Source: Spiroplasma ixodetis Y32
GTDB lineage: Bacteria; Bacillota_I; Bacilli_A; Mycoplasmatales; VBWQ01
Direction of reading: 5' to 3'
Length of the DNA stretch: 64,000 nucleotides
NCBI RefSeq assembly: GCF_030316605.1
Contig: NZ_CP127039.1
Location: forward strand, 1,178,001-1,242,000
The notes below the pieces were generated by a model. It was given only the letters and a program-made list of their open reading frames with translations, did not search any database and was not told where the DNA came from. Shown piece by piece: positions 1-12,887 of the stretch (position 1 is its first letter; each line of letters starts with the position of its first letter). A program made the translations under genes and the position numbers.

Positions 1-247
1 ACACCGTTTAGATCACCACAGAGTAATGGTAAGATTGAAAGATTTCATAGAAATTTAAGTAATTTATTTGAAATGAAACCATATTTAAATAGTGATTTTA
101 GTTTATTTCAAAAATTAGTTAATTCTTTTCAAGAATATTATAACAATTCTAAACCACATAAATCATTAGGGTTAATGACTCCTATGGATTATTTTGATAA
201 ACTTTTATTAGATGGAAAATAGTCCAAAATGTCTGTACTACCTTACA
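1..247 (+). mobile_element. IS-A (IS481-like) 3' end, cut by the window edge
   Basis: This is the right end of an IS481-like element. Codons 1-222 are open and end in TAG. They encode the last 73 residues of a DDE transposase, including the SNGKIERFHRN stretch that carries the catalytic Glu. The element finishes at the same terminal CCTTACA seen in the complete copies at 58256-59413 and 16396-18938. The rest lies outside the window. Confidence 0.85.
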
Positions 248-297
248 TATTTATTTATTTTATTTACATTACTAAATTATACTTTTATAAAAAAATA

Positions 298-327
298 TTA
301 CAATTAAAGTAATAATTCATTTATAAT
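298..327 (+). promoter_or_regulatory. Probable promoter of the ligA-gatCAB operon
   Basis: A TTACAA -35-like hexamer (298-303) and a TATAAT -10 (322-327) are 18 bp apart. They lie 43 bp upstream of ligA, just after the IS-A end at 247. A purine-rich ribosome site (AGGGGAGAAAAG) precedes the ligA ATG. The hexamers fit sigma-A consensus, but such matches are common in AT-rich DNA. Confidence 0.45.
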
Positions 328-370
328 TAATTATGTTTTATTAACAAACCAATTAGGGGAGAAAAGTAAT

Positions 371-2378
<2,008 letters not shown>

Positions 2379-2386
<8 letters not shown>

Positions 2387-2693
2387 AATTGAAAAGAAAA
2401 TGACAACAAAAATGCTACATGAATTTGCTAACGAACTTATGTTCAATTTAAGCGAAGAACAATGTGAAAATCTTTTACTAGAATTTAAAGCTATTGAAAA
2501 ACAAATGGAAATTGTGACAAATATTAATACAAATGATATTGAACCTTTAAATTACCCATTTCCTATTATTAATAATTTATTACGTTCCGATAATGTTGGA
2601 GCTCATTTAACATCTAAGAGTGTTTTAAATATTGCTCCAGAAGTTGAAAATAATTACATTAGTATTAATCAGGTGATTAATCATGAAAATTAA
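2379..2693 (+). CDS. gatC: Asp/Glu-tRNA amidotransferase subunit C
   Basis: The product is 104 residues, helical at the N-terminus (residues 8-45), followed by a conserved acidic NDIEPLNYPF segment and a C-terminal wrap-around tail. This is the normal GatC plan. GatC stabilises the GatA-GatB complex that converts misacylated Glu-tRNA(Gln) to Gln-tRNA(Gln). It overlaps ligA by 8 bp and gatA by 11 bp, which suggests coupled translation. The identification leans on position as well as sequence, because GatC diverges quickly. Confidence 0.9.
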
Positions 2694-4155
2694 TTACCAC
2701 CAACTTTCAATTCGTCAACTTCATGAATTATTAAAAACAAAAATACTTACTCCAGATCAATTAACTAAATTAGTATACAAACGATTAGAACAATTCAAAA
2801 AAATAAATGCTGTTGTTACTTCACTGGAACAAAATGCCATTAAACAAACAAAATTAATTACTGAACAAGAAATTAATGATAATTTATTAGCAGCAATTCC
2901 ATTTGTAATGAAAGATAATATTGCTACTATTAATTTCTTAACAACAGGTTCATCAAAAATTCTTGCTAATTTTATTCCTAATTATGACAGTACTGTTAAT
3001 ATGTTATTAAAAAATAATAAAGCCATTAATATAGCTAAAACTGCTCTTGATGAACTAGGAATGGGTGGAGATGGTTTATATGCAGCTACTGGTCATGTCT
3101 TAAACCCTTGGAATTTAAAACATATCACTGGTGGTAGTTCTAGTGGCAGTGCAGCTTTAGTCGCTGCTGGAATTGTACCATTTGCTTTAGGAACAGATAC
3201 TGGTGATTCAATACGTAAACCTGCCGCTTATTGTGGTATTGTTGGTTTTAAACCAACATATGGTTTAATTTCACGAAATGGTGTTTTTCCTTATGCTCCA
3301 AGTTTAGACACAGTTGGTATATTTACTAATCATGTCGAAGATATTGCCATTGTCTTGGATAGTATTGCTTTATTTGATGAACAAGACTTTACTAGTGTTC
3401 AAAGTAAAGAAAAAGACTATACGCAAAACTTAAATCAAAATATAGAAGGTAAAAATATTGCTATTTTAAATTATAATGATTATCAGTGAAATGATATAGT
3501 TAAATCTAGTTTTGATGAAGCAATAAAGCATTTAACTGATGGTGGTGCAAAAGTTCAACAAATTGAATTTAATAAAGAATTATTACAATCTTTATTACCA
3601 GTCTACATGATTATTTCTTTTGCTGAAGCAACCAGTTGCCACGCAAATCTAACTGGTATTAATTTTGGTGTTCGTAAAAATGGTAAAAATTATCAAGAAG
3701 TTATGACAAATTCACGAACATTTGGTTTCGGTGATATGGTAAAACGCAGATACATTATTGGTGCATATGCTTTATCTCAAAATCATCAAGAAGAATTATT
3801 TAACAAAGCTAAAAAAGTAAGAAGATTAATTGTTGAACATTTAAATACTATCTTTAAAAAATATGATGCTTTCATTATTATGCCAAATATTAATCCAGCT
3901 CCAAAAATTAAAGATGTATTAGAACAAAAAAAAGTTATTAAAAGTGAACATGATTATTTAGAAGACTTACTACTACTTTCTAACTTAAATGGTGGACCAA
4001 GCATTAATATTCCGTTAACTACTGTTAATGGTTTACCGATTGGTTTTAATATTAATGGTGCACCTTTCAATGATCAAGTTATATTGAATATTGCTTCATT
4101 TTTAAGTAAAAAAATTAATTTTAATAATAAACTACTAGGTGATGATCATGAATAA
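2683..4155 (+). CDS. gatA: Glutamyl-tRNA(Gln) amidotransferase subunit A
   Basis: GatA is the amidase that releases ammonia from glutamine for transamidation. The frame reads 490 residues with TGA read as Trp at 3487. The amidase-signature triad is visible: Lys in VMKDNIA (about residue 76), the cis-Ser in GGSSSGSAA, and the nucleophilic Ser in GTDTGDSIRKPA. In many bacteria the last motif reads DTGGSIR; here Asp replaces the Gly before the nucleophile. I believe this occurs in other mollicutes but cannot check. The gene overlaps gatC by 11 bp and gatB by 8 bp. Confidence 0.96.
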
Positions 4156-5587
4156 TAAATATGATGTTGTAATGGGTATTGAAATCCACTGTGAATTAAA
4201 AACTAAAACTAAATGTTTTTCCAACGCCGCCAATACTTTTGGTCAAAAACCAAATACTCAAATTAATGCCATTGATTGCGGATATCCAGGAACATTACCA
4301 ACAGTTAATGAATCTGTTATTATAATGGCAATTCAAACATGTACTGCTTTAAAAATGAATATTGATCCACTCTTACGTTTTGATCGAAAAAGTTATTTTT
4401 ATCCGGATTTACCTAAAGGTTATCAAATCACACAATTTTTTCATCCAATTGGTACAAATGGTGAATTACCAATAGTTGTAAATAATGAAGAATTTATTGT
4501 TAGTTTTGAACGATTACATATTGAAGAAGACACAGCAAAACAAATTCATAATAATAAAAAAACATTATTAGACTATAATCGAGCGGGAATTCCCTTATTG
4601 GAAATTGTTACTAAACCAATTTTTAACACAAGTGAACAAGTAGTAGCATATATTAATACTCTACGTCAATTATTAATTCATTTACAAGTTAGTGATGCTA
4701 AAATGAATGAAGGCTCATTACGATGTGATATTAATATATCGTTAAAACCACATGGTAGTGATATTTTAGGTACCAAAGTTGAAATTAAAAACTTAAATTC
4801 TACACATAATATTACTTTAGCAATAAACGATGAAATTAATCGTCAAACTAATATTTTAAATAAAAAACAAAAAATTAATCTTGAAACTAGAAGATTTGAT
4901 GAAAAAACTAATAAAACCGTTAGCATGCGTAGCAAAGAAAATAAAATTGATTATAAATACTTTCCTGAACCAAATATTTTTCCAATTCAACTAGACGAAA
5001 AATGAATCAAAACGATTGCTAAAAATATTCCTGAATTGCCTAAACAAATAATGGAAAGATTAAAAAAACAATACAATCTATCAACAAAAGATATTTATTT
5101 ATTAATTGACAAAATAGAAATATTAACTATTTTTGAACAAACAGTTGCCATTAATAATTTAATATTACCTACCTTTAATTATTTAGTAGGTCCTGTGCAA
5201 GCTTATTGTAATACTAATAACACTACTATTAAAAACAGCGAACTTACTGCTAATAATCTATCACAATTAGTTAGTCTAGTTTATGAGCAAAAAATTAATG
5301 ATAAACAAAGTAAACAGTTATTAAATGCAATTATGATTAATAGTGAAAAAAGCCCTGCCGATCTTATTAGAACATTAGGTATTACTTTAGTAAGTGATAG
5401 TAATGATTTAGAAAAAATATTAATCCCAATTTTAAAAGCAAATGAAAACATGATTACTATTTATAAAGTCAATCCAGAAAAAGCAATGAAATTTTTTATG
5501 GGTCAATTAATGAAACTAACTAAAGGACAAGCAAACCCACAAGTTTCTAAAGAAATATTAAAAAAATTGATTGAAAACTATAATTAG
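4148..5587 (+). CDS. gatB: Asp/Glu-tRNA amidotransferase subunit B
   Basis: GatB phosphorylates the misacylated tRNA-bound Glu or Asp and receives ammonia from GatA. The 479-residue frame shows the N-terminal GIEIHCELKTKTKCFS motif, YFYPDLPKGYQITQ, LHIEEDTAK, DYNRAGIPLLEIVTKP, EGSLRCDINIS and EIKNLNS, all hallmarks of the kinase-like cradle. A GatB/YqeY-type helical tail begins around residue 330. I chose ATG 4148 over an in-frame GTG at 4139 because the family starts with a short leader before YDVVMGIEIH. An AGG ribosome site lies 8-10 bp upstream. Confidence 0.96.
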
Positions 5588-5602
5588 TTTCAATCAATTT
5601 TT
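5564..5602 (+). terminator. Terminator of the lig-gat operon
   Basis: A 13-bp perfect inverted repeat (5564-5576 with 5588-5600, 11-nt loop) overlaps the last gatB codons and runs into a T-rich stretch. This is a normal place for intrinsic termination in a compact genome. Confidence 0.7.
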
Positions 5603-5639
5603 AATTATGAATTTTTATATTATACTTTGAATATTTTTA

Positions 5640-6199
5640 CGGACTTCTCCCCACATGTACTTGTGGAGGAAACAATGAAATTGAATGAGTTCAACAATGC
5701 TTTTCAAACAGAACAGGATTATTTAAAATATATAGCAAGTTTGAAGAAAAACAAATGTATCATGTGTTCTTGAACAAGTTTGAATACTTCTAATTTAAGA
5801 AGAATAAGATGTTTGAAATGTCATCAAACATTTAGTATTCTTCATGGCACCATTTTTTACAAGTCACAAACACCTTTGCGATTTTGATTTTATCTCATCT
5901 TTAGATGAATAAACACCAAACATGGAATTACATCAACTGATGTTGCAAAAGAATTGGGTGTGACTTTGAAAACTGCTTGAAGAATGGGTCATGAAATCAG
6001 AAATCGTATTGCCAAACAAGAACATCAATTTATTGTTGAGGGCATAGTGCAAATGGATGAAATGTATCTTTCACATATGGGTTTTAAAAAACAAGGAAGA
6101 TCTTTGATAAATAAAACATTAATTGTTGGGATTTATGAAAAAACAACCAATAATTTAATTATGAAAGTAATCAAAAACGCAAAAAGTAAAAATCTTTTG
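5640..6199 (+). mobile_element. IS-B (IS1595/ISXO2-like) 5' half, interrupted by IS-A
   Basis: The left end CGGACTTCTCCCCACAT is at 5640. A transposase frame opens at ATG 5675 behind GGAGG and encodes the zinc ribbon and the first catalytic Asp (QMDEMY). It stops inside AGTAAAAATCTTTTG where IS-A begins. The missing half lies at 16039-16395 in inverted orientation and starts with the same 15 bp, so the two pieces were once one IS-B split by IS-A. The coding half is disrupted. Confidence 0.9.
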
Positions 6200-7357
6200 T
6201 GTAAGGTAGTACAGACATTTTGGACTATTTTCCATCTAATAAAAGTTTATCAAAATAATCCATAGGAATCATTAACCCTAATGATTTATGTGGTTTAGAA
6301 TTGTTATAATATTCTTGAAAAGAATTAACTAATTTTTGAAATAAACTAAAATCACTATTTAAATATGGTTTTATTTCAAAAAAATTACTTCAATTTCTAT
6401 GAAATCTTTCAATCTTACCATTACTCTGTGGTGATCTAAACGGTGTAGTTTCATGAACTATACCTTTTTTATTACAAAAATTTGTAAATCAACGATTCCT
6501 TTGTGGTTTTCCACAAGATGTATTAACATATTGACTACCATTATCAGTTCTAATTCTTTTAATTTTAATTCCCAATTTTTCATAAAAATTTAAAGCATTT
6601 TTAGTAGCATTTACAATATCTCTGGTTTGTGCTTGTTCAGATGGATAACAATAAGTAATTCGAGTTTTTTCATCAATAAAATCAATAATATATCATCTTT
6701 TACTTCCTGTTATATAATCTGATACTACTTTAATATCAGTCTGCAATAATCCAGTTTCTTTTACTTCATATCTCAAATGTTTTTTCTTAATAGTTTTTTG
6801 TGAATAAAAACCAAAACGTTTTAATCAACGATATATAGTTTTAACCGAAGGTTTTGGCAAAAAATTAAACCTAATATCATCAATATTTCTTATTAAATAA
6901 CAAAATTGAAAAGCACCTATACCAAACTCTTCTTTATACTGAACAAAATAATTTATAAATTTTTCTGATAATTCCAAATTATACAAATATTTAATATTTT
7001 TAGGTTTTGTTGATTTAAATAATAATTCTTCAAAAGGTTTATTTTTGTAAAAAATATCATAAAAACGTTTAGCTCAATAATAAAAAGTTTGCTTTGGCAT
7101 ATGTAATTGAGAAATTATTTCTTTACAAGAATTTTTATTTTTAAAAATAAAACAAAATTTTCTAAATTTACGATAATAAATATTAACTTTATTAATATTT
7201 TTATCATTTTTATACTTTTCTACAAACTTGTTAAATTTATAATCAAATTTAGTAAAATCAGCACTATTAATTAAATATTTCATTTTAAACTACACCTCAA
7301 CTAATAATATAAAGTTATAAAAACTTTTATTAGTCCAAAAAGTGTGTCTAATCTACA
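6200..7357 (-). mobile_element. IS-A (IS481-like), complete 1158-bp copy
   Basis: The copy runs from TGTAAGGTAGTACAG (6200) to the complement of TGTAGATTAG (7357). The ends form imperfect inverted repeats beginning TGTA and ending TTGGACTA. TGT ends, about 1.16 kb, a single transposase frame and long target duplications are IS481-family traits. The flanks do not match each other, because this copy took part in an inversion with the copy at 16396-18938. Confidence 0.9.
6225..7283 (-). CDS. IS481-like DDE transposase (intact)
   Basis: The product is 352 residues with TGA read as Trp. An N-terminal helix-turn-helix region (residues 1-110) includes the ISQLHMPKQTFYYW segment. The rve integrase core follows: first Asp in GLLQTDIKVVSD, second Asp in RTDNGSQYVN, Glu in SNGKIERFHRN. 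The C-terminal YYNNSKPHKSLGLMTPMDY is typical of the superfamily. No stop or frameshift is seen, so the copy could be active. Confidence 0.88.
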
Positions 7358-7358
7358 T

Positions 7359-7485
7359 ATTATTAAGTTTTAAAAATGAAATTCAATATAAAAATTGAAA
7401 TAAAATAGTAAGAAAAGAATTTGAAGAAAATGATATAGATTTTATTTTTAAATTTAGATTAGAAAAGAATGATAAAAATGATTAA
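7359..7485 (+). pseudogene. Prophage gene remnant (paralogue of the gene at 63764)
   Basis: An open frame without a start encodes about 41 residues (LLSFKNEIQYKNWNKIV...). It matches the C-terminal half of the 75-residue prophage protein at 63764-63991 almost residue for residue. The 5' part is missing because IS-A abuts it. The function is not recognised. It shows that a second copy of the 62-64 kb prophage once lay here. Confidence 0.75.
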
Positions 7486-7904
7486 TGAAAAAACAATTAA
7501 AGAAATAAATATTTATTCTTGTAATTCACTGGAATTTGATAAATTACCACGATAATCAATTTAATTGATTATCTATTACAAATGAATTAGAAAGTAATAA
7601 TATTCCATCATTAATTCCCGCTGATTGAACTCTTGGTAATGGTGAATATGGTAAATATTTTACAAGAATAATTATTGATAAAAGTAAAACTGAAAATATT
7701 TTAAATTTATATGGTTCAAATAAATCTCAATTATTTTCTAAATTAGAGTTTTATAAAGAAATATCAAAAATTGATAAAAATAATGAATTTGAATTACAAA
7801 TTGAAAATCCGATTAATAATTTAAATCGGATTGAAATAAGTGGCATATTTGGTTCTGGAAATTATGATTTAATTTTAGTAACAGATAAACAAGAAATAAA
7901 TTTA
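7478..7904 (+). pseudogene. Frameshifted and truncated prophage gene
   Basis: ATG 7478 overlaps the previous remnant, as the ATG at 63984 overlaps its upstream gene. The first frame runs 25 codons to TAA at 7553. Reading continues at once in the next frame (NQFNWLSITNELESNN...) with TGA as Trp for about 115 more codons, until IS-B cuts in at 7905. The smooth switch indicates a one-base indel near 7553. No family is recognised. Confidence 0.6.
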
Positions 7905-8844
7905 CGGACTTCTCCCCACATGTACTTGTGGAGGAAAGAATGAAATTGAATGAGTTCAACAATGCTTTTCAAACAGAACAGGATTGTTTAAAATATATAG
8001 CAAGTTTGAAGAAAAACAAATGTATCATGTGTTCTTGAACAAGTTTGAATACTTCTAATTTAAGAAGAATAAAATGTTTGAAATGTCATTAAACATTTAG
8101 TATTCTTCATGGCACCATTTTTTACAAGTCACAAACACCTTTGAGATTTTGATTTTATCTCATCTTTAGATGAATAAACACCAAACATGGAATTACATCA
8201 ACTGATGTTGCAAAAGAATTGGGTGTGACTTTGAAAACTGCTTGAAGAATGGGTCATGAAATCAGAAATCGTATTGCCAAACAAGAACATCAATTTATTG
8301 TTGAGGGCATAGTGCAAATGGATGAAATGTATCTTTCACATATGGGTTTTAAAAAACAAGGAAGATCTTTGATAAATAAAACATTAATTGTTGGGATTTA
8401 TGAAAAACAACCAATAATTTAATTGTGAAAGTAATCAAAAACGCAAAAAGTAAAAATCTTTTGCAGTTTGCAAGAAACCATATTTCTTCAAAGTGTGATG
8501 TACATACTGATTCTTGAAAAGGATATCGTGATTTCAAATCACTTTTCCCTAATCACAAAACAGTTAACCATCAAGATGGTTATGTTTCAAAAATTGGCGT
8601 AAATACCAATCAAATTGAATCAGTATGAAAACATATACGAAGAACATTTAAAACACATATCAAAGTTGCAAAACATCATGTTCATTTATATGCCAAAGAA
8701 GCTGCATATAAATTCAACAAGATACCTACTTTTGAAACTGTAATGCTATGTTTCATTTAAAAATGTGGGGAGAAGTCCGTAGATAGGCTTTTCTCAACAT
8801 TTATGTGATAAAATTTAAAAATAGTATATAAAGGGAGAAAAGCC
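7905..8844 (+). mobile_element. IS-B (IS1595-like), complete 940-bp copy
   Basis: The copy has the full structure: left end CGGACTTCTCCCCACAT, transposase frame, inner right end matching the left, a 6-bp spacer, and the terminal 59-bp module with GGCTTTTCTC/GAGAAAAGCC ends. The flanks (TAAATTTA left, ATTATTTA right) do not match, unlike six other copies, so one junction has been rearranged. Confidence 0.9.
7940..8760 (+). pseudogene. IS1595-like transposase, inactivated
   Basis: Compared with the intact copy at 44461-45282, this frame has CAA changed to TAA at 8090-8092, just after the second zinc-ribbon CxxC. It also lacks one A in the poly-A run near 8402, so the catalytic domain is frameshifted. 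The element could move only with transposase supplied in trans. Confidence 0.88.
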
Positions 8845-8849
8845 ATTAT

Positions 8850-9674
8850 TTATTCAAACTCTGATTTAGGAAATACATATTTATCGATAGCTTTTGCAAC
8901 GCCACCACAAATATTTTTACTAGTAACATCATATGCTATTTCTTTTAAATTAGGATGAGCATTTTGCATTGCAATACCATATTTAGCCCACTTTATTAAT
9001 TTATAATCATTCATACCATCACCACAAGCTAGTATTTGGTCAGGAGTAATATTTCATTTTTTGCATAAAAATTGTACAGCAGCAGCTTTATTAACACCAA
9101 TTGGATTAATTTCGATAACACTATGAGAAGAAGTAGCAAGTTCTAAATCTTTTATAGTATTTAATTGTTCTAAAATTGGATTAACTTGTTTTTTCTTTTT
9201 ACAAAATAATAAAATTTTATACATACCCTCATCGGTATTCTCATCAATTTGTTTAGTTGGTAGGTTATTAAAATTTTCCATAATTTTAACTTTTAGTGAT
9301 CTGCGATTAATTAAGCCTGTTTTATTATCGGTACTATATCCTCACATTGCTAAATTATTTTTATTAGCAAATTTAACTATTGTTTGTATTTGTTCTTTTG
9401 TTAATGATTTTTCATACAATATATCTAATCTATTATCATTAGTAATATCAAGGATGTTACCACCATTATAACAAATAATATGACCGGTTTTTTCATGCAT
9501 TAAACATGCTTTTGCAATATCAATGGTTGAACTTGGTGCTCTTCCTGTTGCAATAATAACTTTAATATTTTTTTGATATGCTTTTTGAATTGCAATTAGA
9601 TTTTTAGGATGAATTTTTCATCTACTTTTTAATAAAGTTCCATCTAGATCAAGAACAATTAATTTAATAGCCAT
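8850..9674 (-). CDS. Cof-type HAD phosphatase
   Basis: The product is 274 residues, a soluble haloacid dehalogenase-fold hydrolase of the Cof/YidA type. These dephosphorylate sugar phosphates, nucleotides or flavin precursors in the cytoplasm. Motif I is DLDGTLL at residues 9-15, the motif II region is ATGRAPS, and motif IV is GDGMNDYKLIKWA near residue 230. A IIB cap lies between. ATG 9674 is the first start upstream of motif I. It lies 10 bp downstream of the thioredoxin gene, so the two are probably co-transcribed. The substrate cannot be told from sequence. Confidence 0.9.
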
Positions 9675-9684
9675 TATAAATACC

Positions 9685-10026
9685 TTATTTTCCTATTTCT
9701 TCGATAATATTAGTCATATCTTTTTCAGAAACTAAACCAAAAGTTTTTCTAACTTCTTTTCCTTCTTTATTAAAATAAATTAATGTTGGAATTGATTGGA
9801 TTTCATACTCTTTTGCTAGTTCTTTAGCTTTGTCAACATCAACTTTAATAAAATTAATATTGTTGTGTTTTTCGTCATTAGCAACATTTTCAAATCTTGG
9901 CCCTAACATTTTACAAGGACCACATCATTCTGCTGAAAAATCAATTACTGTTATTTTTTTTGATTGTAAAAGTTGCTTAACTTCTTTTATAGAATTAATA
10001 TGTTGTATTTTGGTTTCATTATGCAT
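9685..10026 (-). CDS. trxA: Thioredoxin
   Basis: The product is 113 residues, a cytoplasmic disulfide reductant. The WCGPC active site sits near residues 35-39, followed by VDVDKAKELA and the cis-Pro motif SIPTLIYF, all canonical. The ATG at 10026 is preceded on the minus strand by an AAAGG ribosome site and adds about 12 residues to the compact fold. It is the first gene of a two-gene unit with the HAD phosphatase. The IS-B at 10170 lies about 140 bp upstream and could affect the promoter. Confidence 0.95.
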
Positions 10027-10169
10027 GTGTTCACTACCTTTTCTTTTAATTTATTTTATGGTTTAATTCTATCATTAGTTTTAATTTTTAAAACATTAAA
10101 CGATAAAATATTTTTTTTAATTTTAGTTATTACTATATAAATATTTATAATTTTTTTAGAATAAATTTA

Positions 10170-11109
10170 CGGACTTCTCCCCACATGTACTTGTGGAGGA
10201 AACAATGAAATTGAATGAGTTCAACAATGCTTTTCAAACAGAACAGGATTGTTTAAAATATATAGCAAGTTTGAAGAAAAACAAATGTATCATATGTTCT
10301 TGAACAAGTTTGAATACTTCTAATTTAAGAAGAATAAGATGTTTGAAATGTCATCAAACATTTAGTATTCTTCATGGCACCATTTTTTACAAGTCACAAA
10401 CACCTTTGAGATTTTGATTTTATCTCATCTTTAGATGAATAAACACCAAACATGGAATTACATCAACTGATGTTGCAAAAGAATTGGGTGTGACTTTGAA
10501 AACTGCTTAAAGAATGGGTCATGAAATCAGAAATCGTATTGCCAAACAAGAACATCAATTTATTGTTGAGGGCATAGTGCAAATGGATGAAATGTATCTT
10601 TCACATATGGGTTTTAAAAAACAAGGAAGATCTTTGATAAATAAAACATTAATTGTTGGGATTTATGAAAAACAACCAATAATTTAATTGTGAAAGTAAT
10701 CAAAAACGCAAAAAGTAAAAATCTTTTGCAGTTTGCAAGAAACCATATTTCTTCAAAGTGTGATGTACATACTGATTCTTGAAAAGGATATCGTGATTTC
10801 AAATCACTTTTCCCTAATCACAAAACAGTTAACCATCAAGATGGTTATGTTTCAAAAATTGACGTAAATACCAATCAAATTGAATCAGTATGAAAACATA
10901 TACGAAGAACATTTAAAACACATATCAAAGTTGCAAAACATCATGTTCATTTATATGCCAAAGAAGCTGCATATAAATTCAACAAGATACCTACTTTTGA
11001 AACTGTAATGCTATGTTTCATTTAAAAATGTGGTGAGAAGTCTGTAGATAGGCTTTTCTCAGCATTTATGTGATAAAATTTAAAAATAGTACATAAAGGG
11101 AGAAAAGCC
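10170..11109 (+). mobile_element. IS-B complete copy with 8-bp target duplication
   Basis: The element is 940 bp between exact copies of TAAATTTA (10162-10169 and 11110-11117). The duplication lies outside the terminal 59-bp module, so the module moves as part of the element. Confidence 0.93.
10205..11025 (+). pseudogene. IS1595-like transposase, inactivated
   Basis: The frame starts behind GGAGG at ATG 10205. It has a TGA(Trp)-to-TAA stop near 10507 (ACTGCTTAA) and lacks one A near 10670, the same deletion as in the copy at 7940. The shared deletion suggests one of these two came from the other after the mutation. Confidence 0.87.
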
Positions 11110-11117
11110 TAAATTTA

Positions 11118-11496
11118 TAAGAAAATTGTCAATTATTTTTTTAAAATTAAAGAAATATCTTTTCAATTTTAGAATATATCTGTTATAATCTGAAATATAT
11201 AGGTTAGGACTAAACAATTTGAGAAGGGGATAAATAAATTATTAGTACATTTTATAAAACTGTTTAATAAATAAATGTAAATGAATTTTAAAAGGTGTAG
11301 AGTTAATATTTATTTATAGTATTTCAAAAAAATAGTTTGGTAGAGAGTTATTTTTTAATTTTTAATATTATTTATTTTTCCACAAAAACAAAAATTGTAA
11401 AAACCTATGTGTTAAAGTATGTTTATATTAAGTTTTTAAGAGTAGGTTATTTGGGTTACTATAATTTATGCATCCTTTTAGAAGGAGAGTAAAAAA
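11118..11496 (+). promoter_or_regulatory. Promoter and long leader of the OPA transporter gene
   Basis: There is no gene in these 379 bp. A TTTCAA/TATAAT pair (11160-11165 and 11184-11189, 18-bp spacing) could start transcription and leave a leader of about 300 nt. A second TATAAT lies at 11460-11465, close to the gene. The ribosome site is GAAGGAGAG at about 11481-11489. I see no clear riboswitch or strong hairpin. Confidence 0.4.
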
Positions 11497-12879
11497 ATGT
11501 CTGTTTTTAATAGACTTGCATGTGTTTTTAAGCCACCTGCAAAAAAAGAAATTTTTAGTGAAGACTTAAAGCAAGTTAATAAAAAATTTATTATTTTACG
11601 TAATCAAGTTTTTGGTTTTAGCATTTTATCATATATTCTTTACTACTTTACTCGTCAAGCGTATACAATAGCGGGTTCTGCTTTAGAAAGCAATGGTAGC
11701 ATAACTAAAATGGAGTATGCTTTAATGGGAACAATTTTTGCCGTTGTTTATGGTGGTGCTAAATTTATTGTTGGAAATGTCGCTGATCGTAGTTCAGGAA
11801 GAGTAATCATGATTGTTGGATTATTTGTTTCTTCTATTTTAAATATTATTATGGGTGGTGTAGTTGCTTTTGCTGGAACTAAAATTAGTGTTGGCCCATT
11901 TGTAATGATGTTGAGTTTGATTGCGATGTTAGCTGTTTTCCAAGGCATGGGCTGACCAGCTACAGCTAGACTATTTTCTCATTGATTTACTGATAAAGAA
12001 CGTTCGGGACGTATTGGAATTTGAAACTCAGGACAAAATATTGGTGCTGCTTTATTACCAGTTGTTGTTATTTCTTTAGTAACATTACTTGATCCGGGTG
12101 GAACAATTTATGGTTTATATTTTTGAATTCCTAGTATTTTTGCTTTAGCTATGATTCCATTATGTTTATGAGGATTGCGTGATCGCCCTGAAGCAGAAGG
12201 GTTACCTACTGTTGAAAAATGAAAAGGTGTTCTAGAACATAAAGAAGAAAGAGTAGAACTTAATTGAAAAGAAATTTTTGTAAAATATATTTTAAAAAAT
12301 AAATTTTTATGAATATTAGCATTTGCTAATATTTGAGTATATGTTGTACGACAAGGACTGGCAGGATGAACATTAATTTTAATGAAAGATATTCATGGCT
12401 TAGATTTAAAACACAGTAAATGATTTGCTGCCTGTTTTGAATTATCTGGTTTATTTGGTGGTATTTCTGCAGCATATTTTGCTAAGTGATTTTTTAATAA
12501 TCGTAAAGCACCATTAATGATATTTGGATTATTAATTGCACTTTGTGGACTAGTTTTATTGCAAGTTGCTCCTCGTGGTAATATGCCTATACTTATTGCT
12601 GCTTTAATGATTGCTGGTTTTGGTATTTATATGCCACAAGCGATGATTGGTGCTACTGCTATTGAACTAACAAATAAGAAAGCAGCCGCTACTGCTTCAG
12701 GATTTACAGGATTATCTGGTTATTTTCTTGGTGATGCTTTTTTTTCAAAAGTAGTAATTGCTGGTATTGGTAATGAAAACTGAGATTATGTATTTTATTA
12801 CTTTTATGGTTGTATTGCTGCTGCTATTATTTCATTAGCTTTACTATGAACAAAAAATCAAGATAATAAAATATTATAA
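11497..12879 (+). CDS. Organophosphate:phosphate antiporter (GlpT/UhpT family)
   Basis: The product is 460 residues with about 12 hydrophobic segments, the length of UhpT (463) and GlpT (452). These major-facilitator antiporters import glycerol-3-phosphate or hexose-6-phosphate in exchange for phosphate. Family-like pieces include YYFTRQAYTIA in TM1, GNVADRSSGR in the TM2-3 loop, FQGMGWPATARLFSHWF, RSGRIGIWNSGQNIG and the C-half IWVYVVRQGLAGW. In-frame TGA codons are Trp. The choice between glycerol-phosphate and sugar-phosphate cannot be made here. An IS-B inserted 8 bp after the stop has removed any native terminator. Confidence 0.88.
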
Positions 12880-12887
12880 AAATATTA

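Noticed and set aside
2683..4155. GatA inactivated by Gly-to-Asp before the nucleophilic Ser
   Set aside because: All other signature residues are intact, the operon is intact, and GatCAB is essential in organisms without GlnRS; the change is probably a lineage variant.
5640..6265. A 93-residue ORF (5984-6265) that runs from IS-B into IS-A as a novel fusion protein
   Set aside because: It is an accident of the IS-A insertion; the last 20 codons are antisense to the IS-A transposase end.
8349..8537. A 62-residue minus-strand ORF repeated at 8349 and 10614
   Set aside because: It is the antisense of the IS-B transposase and is repeated because the IS is repeated.
7905..8844. Clean target duplication for this IS-B
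   Set aside because: The left flank TAAATTTA and right flank ATTATTTA differ; I treat it as a rearranged junction and not as evidence of a simple insertion.
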